Below are positions 1 through 7,739 of a DNA stretch of 64,000 bases, piece by piece. Within the stretch, counting starts at the first letter, position 1, and each line of letters begins with the position of its first letter. The notes beneath the pieces are model-generated. The model saw nothing but the letters and a program-made list of their open reading frames with translations. It had not been told where the DNA came from and searched no databases. The position numbers were made by a program, and so were the translations under genes. The stretch is from Deltaproteobacteria bacterium (lineage in GTDB: Bacteria; Myxococcota_A; UBA796; GCA-2862545). The stretch is taken from the NCBI GenBank assembly GCA_007693595.1, contig REDI01000080.1, positions 1 to 64,000 on the forward strand, written 5' to 3'.

Positions 1-554
1 CCGACACCGACACCGACTCCGACTCCGACTCCGACTCCGACTCCGACACCAATGGCCAGAGCGGCGTCCATACCGGATCCGACGCCGTCGACTGCGACGG
101 CGACTATACCGGCAACATGACCCCGGTCCCCGACGGCGAGTGCGTCGCGCAGTCCATCGAGTGCGGCGACACCATCTACGGCACCACCGAAGACGGCACC
201 GACGCCTACACCCTCGCGACCTACAGCAGCCTGATGTGCATGGGCCGGTGGACCGACACCGACTACAACGGGCCGGAGCGCTCCTTCTCGTACCACCTCC
301 CGCCCAACACCAACGCGCGCTTCACCTTCCAAGCGTGCACCGAGACCAAGGTCACCGTGCTCAACAACGCCTCAACCTCGTGCCCCGCCACCGGCGGCAC
401 CTGCAACTCCCGCCCCATGCTCGCCCAGGACTGGTGGGACTTTTCGTTCAACGACACGGCCTTCCAGAACCCGATCAACGGCACCCTGGTCATCGAGGCG
501 CGCAACGAGCTGCCGACCAACTTCAAGGTCACCATGGAGTGCTCGCCCAGGTAG
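1..554 (+). CDS. C-terminal part of a secreted protein with a DTDS-repeat linker
   Basis: The reading frame is open from the left edge (first full codon at base 3) to a TAG at 552-554, so only the C-terminal part of about 183 residues is visible. It opens with Asp-Thr/Asp-Ser dipeptide repeats, the flexible linker often found after the lipobox of myxobacterial lipoproteins. A Cys-rich globular region follows with about nine cysteines, suggesting disulfides and an extracytoplasmic location. The globular part resembles no enzyme I recognise. The signal peptide and start lie outside the window. The Met at 117 is internal because the DTDS repeat upstream is in frame. Confidence 0.7.
   Translation, partial: DTDTDSDSDSDSDSDTNGQSGVHTGSDAVDCDGDYTGNMTPVPDGECVAQSIECGDTIYGTTEDGTDAYTLATYSSLMCMGRWTDTDYNGPERSFSYHLPPNTNARFTFQACTETKVTVLNNASTSCPATGGTCNSRPMLAQDWWDFSFNDTAFQNPINGTLVIEARNELPTNFKVTMECSPR
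3..50 (+). repeat. GAC-ACC/GAC-TCC hexanucleotide tandem repeat (DTDS linker)
   Basis: Tandem 6-bp units (gacacc and gactcc) run from the window edge to about base 50 and encode an Asp-Thr/Asp-Ser linker. Near-identical units occur at 9539-9602 in another lipoprotein gene. Such arrays can change length by slippage without breaking the frame. Confidence 0.8.
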
Positions 555-572
555 CTCCTTGGTACGTCGCGC

Positions 573-2804
573 TCAGGTAATGAAGTACCGCGGCGGCACC
601 CAAGCCCACCCCGCCTTGCGGCGGACCTGAACCTCGACGAGCTCCTGCGCTGCCCCGACGATGTCGGCGTCGGTGAGGACGGTCGCGTCTTCGAGGATGA
701 GGCTCTGGCCGATACCCGGCACCTGCTTCTGCCCCACCGATCGGGTGGGGGTGCCGGGGAAAGCCTCGACGACCGCGCCTTGGATCTCGCGCACGAAGCC
801 TCCAAAGACCCGGTTCTCGGAGGCGACGAGGCAGCGTCCGGTCCGTCCCACGCTCTGCCGCACCAGCTCCATGTCCGGCGGGACTAGGGTGCGCAGGTCG
901 ATGACCTCGGCGGAGATCCCTTGCGCTTCGAGCTGATCGGCGGCGCGCAGGCTCGTCCACACCGCCCGGCCCCAGGCGACGATCGTCAGGTCGCCGCCCT
1001 CGCGGCGGATGATCCCCTTGCCGAAGGGCACCTTGACATCGGGCACATCGGGGATCTCGCCGCGCATGATCGCCTTCTTCATGGCGCGGACCTGCTCCTT
1101 GCCCGTGGGCTCTCCGGGGAAGGCCGGGCCGAGGGTCTGCCGATACATCCACTTGGGCTCAAGGCAGATCACGGGGCCGTCGTAGTCGCCGGCGGTGAGC
1201 ATGAGCCCGTGCGCGTCGAAGCTGGTCGAGGGCATGACGATCACCAAGCCGGGGATCGAGCCAAAGTAGCCATCGACACTCATGGAGTGGTACATGGCCC
1301 CCCCGCCGAAGGGGTCGACCGGCATGCGGAGCATGAGCTTGGTGCTCGCGTTCCCCAGGGTAGACCAGCGCAGGTTGCCCAGGTAGACCAGCCAGTGGAA
1401 GACGTTGAGGCTGTAGTCACCAAACTGGATCTCGGGCAGGGCCATGACCCCGTCATGCAGGGCAAAGCCGGTCGACGTACCGACGATCAGCGGCTCATTG
1501 AGCGGGCTGTCGACGATCTTTCCGGGATGGCGCGCCTGGAGGCCCGCAGAGGCCTGCATGACCCCGCCGAGCTTGGCGACGTCTTGGCCGGCCATCCAGC
1601 CGTTCTGACGCTCCATGAGCTTGCCCAGCGCCGACCGGATCGCGCCGGCATAGCTGATGTTGGTCTGACCCTCGCCGGGCGCCGTCTCGGGCTCGCTCGG
1701 GAAGGGCGCGTAGATGTGGTCAAAGATCGAAGCCGGGTCGGGATCGGGCTCGGCGCGGACCTGGGCGAGGATCGCCTTGACCTCTTCGTCTTGCTCGGCC
1801 ATGACCCGTCCGAGCTCGTGGTGGGTGAAGAAGTCGCGCCCCTCCGTGCCGGTCTTGCGCACGAGCACGTCATCGGGCTCGAGGTGACCTCGACGCACGA
1901 GCTCCTGGCCGAAGGCGATGAGGGGATCGTCTTGGGAGAGATCGAAGGTCACGTCAGCGGCAGAGCTGTGGCCGTTGAACCTGGGCAAGCTGTGCACATA
2001 GAGGACCGCCGGCTCTTGCTGCTCGCGCACGAAGGTCGCACACCGCCAGGTCGTCTCGAAGACCTCAAAGAAGTCGCGGCCATCGCAGGTGAAGCTCGCG
2101 ATCCCAAAGGCCTCGGCGTAGGTCTCGAAGCTCTTGATGCCCCGGCCCTCGTCGGGGGTGGTGCTGATCGCGATGTCGTTGTCGGTAACGAGGTAGATCA
2201 CCGGGAGCTGCCACACGCTGGCCGCGTTCATGGCGTCGTGCATGTCGCCTTCCGCGGTGGTGCCGTCGCCGACGACCGCCATCGCCACCCCATCGTCGAT
2301 GCCCTGATGGCGGAAGCCCATCGCGTAGCCCGCGGCCTTGCCGAGCTGCATGCCGACCGGCGACTGCACGGGCAAGATACCTGCCTCGGGAATGTGAAGG
2401 TGGTAGACCATCTGTCGGCCACCGCTCATGGTGTCGGTCGCCTTGCTGAACTGCTGACGGAGCATGCGCAGGGTGAAGTCGTGAACGCCGTTGCTCGCAC
2501 ACCACGCCGCGCACAGAGCGCCGGAGCGATAATGCGGCACGATGCCGAATCGCGAGGGATCGACCGCCTTCTTGAGGGCGAGCGCGGTCGCGACCCCGTG
2601 GATCTCCTCGCCGGGCCCGAAGATCGCGAACTTGACCTCGCCGCGGGACACCAGACGCACGATGTGCTCCTCGGCGGCGCGGGAGCGCACTCCGTGACGG
2701 TAGGCTTCGATCAGCTCCTCGGCCGAGAGGGTCGGCACCTCGGAGTGGGGAAGATCGAGGGCAGTCGTGGTCGATGTTGGGGCAGGCTCAACGGAGCGGC
2801 TCAT
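573..2804 (-). CDS. Fused alpha-beta E1 component of a 2-oxoacid dehydrogenase complex
   Basis: A 743-aa protein carrying both E1 subunits of a branched-chain 2-oxoacid or pyruvate-type dehydrogenase on one chain. The first half (about 25-370) is E1-alpha-like; its thiamine diphosphate motif starts GDG at 179-181 and ends in Asn 209. The second half (from about 395) is the transketolase-like E1-beta fold. The complex would oxidatively decarboxylate a 2-oxoacid and pass the acyl group to E2 lipoate. The start is set by AGGAGGT a few bases before the ATG at 2804. No E2 or E3 gene lies nearby, so the substrate (branched-chain 2-oxoacids versus pyruvate) cannot be fixed. It is divergent from the FAD oxidoreductase operon across about 210 bp. 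Confidence 0.88.
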   Translation of the reverse strand: MSRSVEPAPTSTTTALDLPHSEVPTLSAEELIEAYRHGVRSRAAEEHIVRLVSRGEVKFAIFGPGEEIHGVATALALKKAVDPSRFGIVPHYRSGALCAAWCASNGVHDFTLRMLRQQFSKATDTMSGGRQMVYHLHIPEAGILPVQSPVGMQLGKAAGYAMGFRHQGIDDGVAMAVVGDGTTAEGDMHDAMNAASVWQLPVIYLVTDNDIAISTTPDEGRGIKSFETYAEAFGIASFTCDGRDFFEVFETTWRCATFVREQQEPAVLYVHSLPRFNGHSSAADVTFDLSQDDPLIAFGQELVRRGHLEPDDVLVRKTGTEGRDFFTHHELGRVMAEQDEEVKAILAQVRAEPDPDPASIFDHIYAPFPSEPETAPGEGQTNISYAGAIRSALGKLMERQNGWMAGQDVAKLGGVMQASAGLQARHPGKIVDSPLNEPLIVGTSTGFALHDGVMALPEIQFGDYSLNVFHWLVYLGNLRWSTLGNASTKLMLRMPVDPFGGGAMYHSMSVDGYFGSIPGLVIVMPSTSFDAHGLMLTAGDYDGPVICLEPKWMYRQTLGPAFPGEPTGKEQVRAMKKAIMRGEIPDVPDVKVPFGKGIIRREGGDLTIVAWGRAVWTSLRAADQLEAQGISAEVIDLRTLVPPDMELVRQSVGRTGRCLVASENRVFGGFVREIQGAVVEAFPGTPTRSVGQKQVPGIGQSLILEDATVLTDADIVGAAQELVEVQVRRKAGWAWVPPRYFIT

Positions 2805-3013
2805 CGAGGCACCTCCTGGTCAGCGGCGAAGAGAAGGGGACGTAACCGATCAGCGCACGCGCCGAGACCCGCCCCAGCGCCCCGTGGGCTCGGGGACGGC
2901 GCGGGGCTCTGTCGGGCGCCGGGCGCCACGCCGCGCTACGCGATCGCGTATGCTCCGGTGCGAGGGGCGCCCCGTCCCCGTGCCCCCTTCCGTCCACGCG
3001 GCCCGGAGGCCCC

Positions 3014-4240
3014 ATGACGTGCGATCGCCGCGCCGTGATCATCGGCGCGGGCATCACTGGCACCCTCACCGCCCGCGCCATGAGCCGCGCGGGCTGGTCC
3101 GTCGTCCTCGTCGAGGCCGCACACGTCGGCGCAGGATCCAGCTCCCGCACCGCCGCGGGGATCCGACAGCAGTGGTCCACTCCAGAGGCGGTGCAGGGCA
3201 TGCGCTTCTCCACCCGCTTCTACGAACAGTTCAAGGAACGTACCGGCGCGACCGAGCTGCCGATCCGCCAGAACGGCTATCTCTTCCTTGCAGAAAACGA
3301 GCGAGCCTGGCAGGCCGCCCAGCGCCGCGTTCAGATGCAGCAAGAAGCGGGCCTCACCGAGGTCCTGGCGCTCCCGACCCCGGCCCTCGTCGAGCGCTTT
3401 CCGTGGATCGCGACCGACGCGGTCCTGGGCGGCACCTTCTGCCCCTCCGATGGTTTTCTCTATCCTTCGCTCGTCTACCAAGAGAGCCTGCGCGACGCTC
3501 GAGAGCACGGAGCCCGCCTGATCCAGGGTGCCCCGGTCGAGGGATGCGATGTGAGCGGGGACCGGATCGTTCAGGTCCACACCCCCAAGGGCAGCTTCGG
3601 GGCAGACGTCTTCCTCGATTGCACCAACGCCTGGTCTCGTAAGCTCTCTCGCACCCTCGGCGCCGAGGAGCTGCCCGTCGACGCGCTCAAACGCTACCTC
3701 TGGTTCCTCGGCCGCGACGGAGCGCTCACCGGCGAGCAGCTCTCTGCCATGCCCCTGGTGATCACGCCGCCAGGCGTCTATTGCCGTCCCGAGAACCTCG
3801 ACACCCTGCTCATGGGCCACGCCCACCCCGCCCGCCACGAAGAAGGCTTCTCTTACGAAGACCAGGACGTCATCGAGCCGAGCTTCGCCCACACCGGCGG
3901 GCTCGAGTCCGCCCCCTTTCACGCCTGGGAGCAGCTCGCGACCTATCTGCCCAGCGTCGCGGAGTTCTCGGGGATCCGCTACACCACCAGCGGTTACTAC
4001 GGCACCACCCCCGATCACAACCCCTTCTTCGGCTACGACCGACAGCGCCTCAACCTCGTACGCCTCATCGGATTCTCGGGTCACGGGGCCATGTTCGGCC
4101 CCTTCAGTGCCCAGGTCGGGCTCCAGCTCTGCGAGGCAGGTCACGATCTCGACGCGGTCGAGGTCGAGGGCGAGTCCATCTCGCTGCACCGCTTCAAGGT
4201 CGGCCGAGCCTACGACCACCACGAAGCGATGGTGATCTGA
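3014..4240 (+). CDS. FAD-dependent oxidoreductase, DAO/sarcosine oxidase-like
   Basis: A 408-aa protein of the D-amino-acid oxidase superfamily. The N-terminal dinucleotide-binding motif GAGITG (about residues 11-16) is followed by a VEA acidic strand end and a GSSSRTAAG loop typical of DAO-family FAD enzymes. The C-terminal region has the GFSGHG loop seen in sarcosine oxidase/glycine oxidase relatives. It probably oxidises an amine or imino/amino acid. It is first in an operon with a YtpQ-like protein (3 nt away) and an M55 D-aminopeptidase, which hints at a D-amino-acid or D-dipeptide substrate. That substrate idea is inference from context only. Confidence 0.85.
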   Translation: MTCDRRAVIIGAGITGTLTARAMSRAGWSVVLVEAAHVGAGSSSRTAAGIRQQWSTPEAVQGMRFSTRFYEQFKERTGATELPIRQNGYLFLAENERAWQAAQRRVQMQQEAGLTEVLALPTPALVERFPWIATDAVLGGTFCPSDGFLYPSLVYQESLRDAREHGARLIQGAPVEGCDVSGDRIVQVHTPKGSFGADVFLDCTNAWSRKLSRTLGAEELPVDALKRYLWFLGRDGALTGEQLSAMPLVITPPGVYCRPENLDTLLMGHAHPARHEEGFSYEDQDVIEPSFAHTGGLESAPFHAWEQLATYLPSVAEFSGIRYTTSGYYGTTPDHNPFFGYDRQRLNLVRLIGFSGHGAMFGPFSAQVGLQLCEAGHDLDAVEVEGESISLHRFKVGRAYDHHEAMVI

Positions 4241-4243
4241 GCC

Positions 4244-5251
4244 ATGGACCTCCCTGTCCCCAAGACCTGGTCGGAGGCCGCCGAGGCGGTCATCCCCCTC
4301 CTCCGCCCCCCGACCTCGCCAGCCAACGCCTGGCTCGTCGGCCTCGACAAGCGAGAGGCGCAGCTCCTGAGGCGCCCCCTCGCCCCCTTCCTCGACGTGG
4401 TGATCGCGCTCGACCTCCCTGAGCTTCGGCTCTTCGTCAATCGAGGGCACCTCGAGGCCTGGCGAGTGCCTGAGGCCGAGGTCTTCGCTGCCGCCCTCCA
4501 CAACCTCCCCCCCCCCAAGGACCTGAGCCCCTGGCCAGAGGCCGATGGGGTCTGGGCTCTCGAGGAGCCCGACGGTCAGGCGAGCGCTCGTCTGGCCCTG
4601 CCGGGCTGGCTCCGCGCCCTGTCCGACAAGATGCGAGGGCAGCCCGTCGCCGTAGCCCCCGACGCCCGTACTCTCTGGGTCAGCGGCACCGAGGCCGGCT
4701 TACCGCTCCAGCGCATGATCGAGCGCGCTTGGGAGCGGTACCACAGCGCCGGAACCCCCGTCTCGCCCACCCCGCTGACCCTCGGCCCACGCGGGGCGCT
4801 CGAGCCCTGGCGACCAGGCCCCGGCCAGCCCCTCGTGCACAAGATCGACGCCGCCGCCCGCTTCCAGGCCGGGGCCGAGTACCGCAACCAGCAGGCCCCC
4901 CTCGAGGCCTGGCTGCTCGACCACGACCAACCCACCTACCTCGCGAGCTACCACCTCCTCCGACACCAGGGCGGTCGCGTCGCCTCGTTCGCCTGCTGGC
5001 CCGACGGCCCCACCTTGCTCCCCGAGGTCGATCTGGTCTACCTCGGGCCCCCCGGCGAGGGACTGCTCGAGCGCGGGCCGACCTTACCCATGGCCGCCCT
5101 GCGGGCCGTCGGCGTGATCGGAGCGCCGGAGCCTCTGCTCGCCCCGCCGCGAACCCTCGTCGCGCACCACCCCGACCTGCGCCACCTACGCAACCTCGCG
5201 GTCGATCCGCGGCGCTGGTCTCCCCACGATCCTCACCCGGAGCCTGTATGA
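4244..5251 (+). CDS. DUF1444/YtpQ-like protein of unknown function
   Basis: A 335-aa soluble protein with no signal peptide or membrane segment. Several short patterns recall the DUF1444 (YtpQ) family: an N-terminal strand ending in a short stretch followed by an AALHNL-type segment (about 82-87), a central AVAPDAR strand, and a late segment with LLPEVDLVYL. The match is from memory of the family and is weak. The ATG is 3 nt after the stop of the FAD oxidoreductase, and the stop overlaps the start of the M55 aminopeptidase in an ATGA, so all three are probably one mRNA with coupled translation. Confidence 0.65.
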   Translation: MDLPVPKTWSEAAEAVIPLLRPPTSPANAWLVGLDKREAQLLRRPLAPFLDVVIALDLPELRLFVNRGHLEAWRVPEAEVFAAALHNLPPPKDLSPWPEADGVWALEEPDGQASARLALPGWLRALSDKMRGQPVAVAPDARTLWVSGTEAGLPLQRMIERAWERYHSAGTPVSPTPLTLGPRGALEPWRPGPGQPLVHKIDAAARFQAGAEYRNQQAPLEAWLLDHDQPTYLASYHLLRHQGGRVASFACWPDGPTLLPEVDLVYLGPPGEGLLERGPTLPMAALRAVGVIGAPEPLLAPPRTLVAHHPDLRHLRNLAVDPRRWSPHDPHPEPV

Positions 5252-6108
5252 AGGTCTTCATCTGCGCAGATATGGAAGGTATCACCGGCGTCGTCCACCG
5301 CGACCAGCTCCTCCCGGAGGGCCACGCCTGGCCCGAGGCGAGAACGTGGATGACCGGCGACATCAACGCCGCCATCGAGGGGGTGCTCCTCGAGGCCCCC
5401 GATGCCACCTTCGTGGTCAATGACGGCCACGCGATCATGCGCAACGTAATGCTCGAAACCCTGCACGAACGCGCGGAGCTCGTGATGGGCCCCGCCACCT
5501 TCGAGAACAAGCCGCTATGCCAGACCATGGGCATCGACGCGTCCTTCGATCTCTTCTTGCTCGTCGGGCATCACACCCGCGCAGGGACCCCTGGCGGCCT
5601 GCTCTCGCACACTTGGTCGGGCAAGGTGATCGCCAACCTCTTCCTCAACGGACGGGTCGTCGGCGAGATCGCGATGAACAGCGCGGTTGCGGGCAGCTTC
5701 GGCGTGCCCGTCGGTCTCGTCACCGGCACGGACCGACTGATGGACGAAGCCCGCCAGACGCTTCCGGGCGATCCCGCCCTGGTCGCGGTCAAGCGCACCC
5801 TGGGACCCACCGCCGCGATCTGCAAGCCCCCGGCCGTCACCCGCCGCCTCATCTCCGACGGCGCCGCCCTGGCGGTCCGCAGGCTCCGCTCCGGCTCCCT
5901 CGAAACGCTCGATCCGCGGCGCCCGGTCGAGGTCGTCATCGAGACCTACCGCCGCGAGATGACCGATCAGGCCCTCCGCTGCGAGCATGCCGAGCGCGTC
6001 AGCGATCGCTCCTTCCGCACCACCGGCGAAGACGCGGCCCAAGCTCTGGAGCGCGCCTGGGGAGCGGTGGTGCGCGCCCACGACGAAGCCCCTTTCTGGT
6101 TAGCCTAG
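5248..6108 (+). CDS. M55 family D-aminopeptidase (DppA-like)
   Basis: A 286-aa zinc peptidase of the DppA family, which cleaves N-terminal D-amino acids from short peptides. Candidate metal ligands match DppA: Asp8 and Glu10 in CADMEGITG, His61 in NDGHA, His108/His109 in VGHHTRAGT and Glu140 in VGEIAMN. Length fits the family (about 270-285 aa). The ATG at 5248 overlaps the preceding stop as ATGA, which fixes the start. With the DAO-type oxidase at the head of the operon this suggests processing of D-amino-acid-containing dipeptides, perhaps from peptidoglycan. The longer in-frame extension upstream is discarded because it overlaps the preceding gene. Confidence 0.88.
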   Translation: MKVFICADMEGITGVVHRDQLLPEGHAWPEARTWMTGDINAAIEGVLLEAPDATFVVNDGHAIMRNVMLETLHERAELVMGPATFENKPLCQTMGIDASFDLFLLVGHHTRAGTPGGLLSHTWSGKVIANLFLNGRVVGEIAMNSAVAGSFGVPVGLVTGTDRLMDEARQTLPGDPALVAVKRTLGPTAAICKPPAVTRRLISDGAALAVRRLRSGSLETLDPRRPVEVVIETYRREMTDQALRCEHAERVSDRSFRTTGEDAAQALERAWGAVVRAHDEAPFWLA

Positions 6109-6138
6109 CCCTCCGTCAGCGGGGTCCCTTCGCCCGGC

Positions 6139-6606
6139 TCAGGGCTGGAGCTGCAGGGTGTGCTGCGCCTGCCGGCACGTCGGCTCACACTCGGGCCCGT
6201 TCGGCTGAAACGTCTCGTAGGAGGGCTCGAAGGTCTGCTCCCCCAGGAGCTCGCCGTCCCGCTCGATGCGGAGGCTGACCTCCCGCGCTGCGTCGGCGAG
6301 GAAGTGGACGTGGCTCAGGCCGTGCTCGCGCTCGGGTAGATCGCAACCGGACTCCGAGATCCGGGCCACGCCGTCAGAGCAGGTGAAGGTATAGCCCTGA
6401 TCGCAGGGATTGAGCGGGATCGAGCCTTCGCACTGCACCGACTCCCCGTCGACCGACGCCCGAACCACATAGTCACCCGCAGGCCACGACTCGATCCCCT
6501 CGATCTCGACCGTCAGCCCACTCTCGCAGCCGATCTGGGTGCAGACCTGCCCCCCGGACAGTCCAGAACAGGCCACCGACCACAACGCCACCAGGGCTAA
6601 CCTCAT
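6139..6606 (-). CDS. Small Cys-rich lipoprotein
   Basis: A 155-aa predicted lipoprotein. The signal peptide starts at the ATG at 6606, preceded by GGGAGGT at good spacing, and ends in a lipobox-like SVAC. The mature part contains about nine further cysteines and no recognisable enzymatic motif. An upstream in-frame start (6654) is less likely because it would bury the signal peptide. It is convergent with the M55 aminopeptidase operon. Function unknown. Confidence 0.72.
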   Translation of the reverse strand: MRLALVALWSVACSGLSGGQVCTQIGCESGLTVEIEGIESWPAGDYVVRASVDGESVQCEGSIPLNPCDQGYTFTCSDGVARISESGCDLPEREHGLSHVHFLADAAREVSLRIERDGELLGEQTFEPSYETFQPNGPECEPTCRQAQHTLQLQP

Positions 6607-6747
6607 CGAACCTCCCTCGCGTGACAGTGTATCGGAGGGATGCCCGCGGCTCACCCTTCGGCCGGCACGGGCGGGAGCGGCGCGATGTTCGCCTTCGTCG
6701 TTCGTCGGCGCACGAGCCGCTTGGCCGCGCAGACGTGACCCAGCGCC

Positions 6748-7362
6748 TCAGCTCGGATCGGGCTCTCTCGCGAGGGGGGACCCCGAGGCGACATCCTTCG
6801 CGAGCCGGCCGAGGCGCTCCGCGAACTCCGGTGTGTCGAGGGCCTTGCGGAGCCGCGCGGGGATCAGGTGAGGGGCATCCGTCCAGTCGGGTCCCCCACC
6901 CTCATGGATCGCCTGGGCCGCTTGACGAAACCAGGCCCGTCCCTCGGCGGTGGCGGCGAAGTCTTCGTCGAGGAGGCGCCTGAGCTGTGCGGCCGGGGCC
7001 CCGAGGGCCTGAGCGAGCTGGTCGAGGATCGGGCCAGGATCGATGTCCGCCCGAGGGCGTGTCGCTTCGGCGCGGAGGGCCGCGGTCGTCATCGCGAGAT
7101 CGGCGGCCTGATCGACAGCCTGATGAGCCAGGTTGCGCAGGGTACGAAGACCCTGCTTGGCGTTGTCGCGCACCTGCGTCATCATGCGCTCCGCCTCGGC
7201 GCGGGCTTGATCTTCGGAGATCTCAAGCGGCTCTATCGCCTCGGGCTGGACGGCTCGGCGTTGGCCCATGAGGTCTTGGAGCTCGAGCGGCCCGCTCGGC
7301 AGCTCGATGGCGTCGTCGATCAGATAGAAAGCCCCGCTCTCGGCTCGCCACAAACGCTTCAC
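6748..7362 (-). CDS. Hypothetical helical cytoplasmic protein
   Basis: A 204-aa protein without signal peptide, cysteines or membrane segments. It is rich in Ala, Arg and Glu and reads as largely alpha-helical, with a probable coiled coil around residues 50-105. The GTG start at 7362 has a strong GAGGAGGGAG Shine-Dalgarno and overlaps the stop of a possible small gene in a GTGA. The family was not recognised. Confidence 0.6.
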   Translation of the reverse strand: MKRLWRAESGAFYLIDDAIELPSGPLELQDLMGQRRAVQPEAIEPLEISEDQARAEAERMMTQVRDNAKQGLRTLRNLAHQAVDQAADLAMTTAALRAEATRPRADIDPGPILDQLAQALGAPAAQLRRLLDEDFAATAEGRAWFRQAAQAIHEGGGPDWTDAPHLIPARLRKALDTPEFAERLGRLAKDVASGSPLAREPDPS

Positions 7363-7508
7363 GCTCCCTCCTCGCCCCGCTGTCCTCCGTGCGGTCGTCC
7401 TCCGATGAGCCTCCAGCGCATCGGCGACAACCCTGAGTCGACCAGTATACCGAAGGCGCGGAGCCCTGCGGGGGACAGGCCGCCCTGGGCCCTGAGAGGC
7501 AGGATCAT
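7359..7508 (-). CDS. Possible 49-aa small protein coupled to the downstream gene
   Basis: A short frame starting at ATG 7508 with GGAG about 8 nt upstream and ending at 7359, overlapping the GTG of the next gene in a GTGA. The coupling and ribosome site are the only support; the sequence (Gly/Arg/Leu-rich) resembles nothing known. It could instead be an untranslated leader. The remaining non-coding bases up to 7739 show no other gene that I can support. Confidence 0.28.
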   Translation of the reverse strand: MILPLRAQGGLSPAGLRAFGILVDSGLSPMRWRLIGGRPHGGQRGEEGA

Positions 7509-7739
7509 GGCGACTTCTCCGGTCACGACGCAGAGGGCGGTCCCGCCCGTGGAGGGAGAGCCGCCCGCGCGCTTACCCTCTCCTGTCGCTGGGCCGCGGA
7601 GGGCGCGAGCCCGCTCCTCGCGGCGAAGGCAGCAGTAGGCCGCGAGGTTCAAGTCGTCCGAAGGCGTCAGCTACAACACGCCCTGAGACAGCGGCCAGAG
7701 CAGCGGCTACACTCCATCCGCCAACTGCTTGAGGTCTAG

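Noticed and set aside
921-3017. Long open frame antisense to the E1 gene
   Set aside because: High-GC coding DNA gives long antisense frames; the composition (His/Arg/Asp-rich, no motifs) and lack of ribosome site mark it as a shadow.
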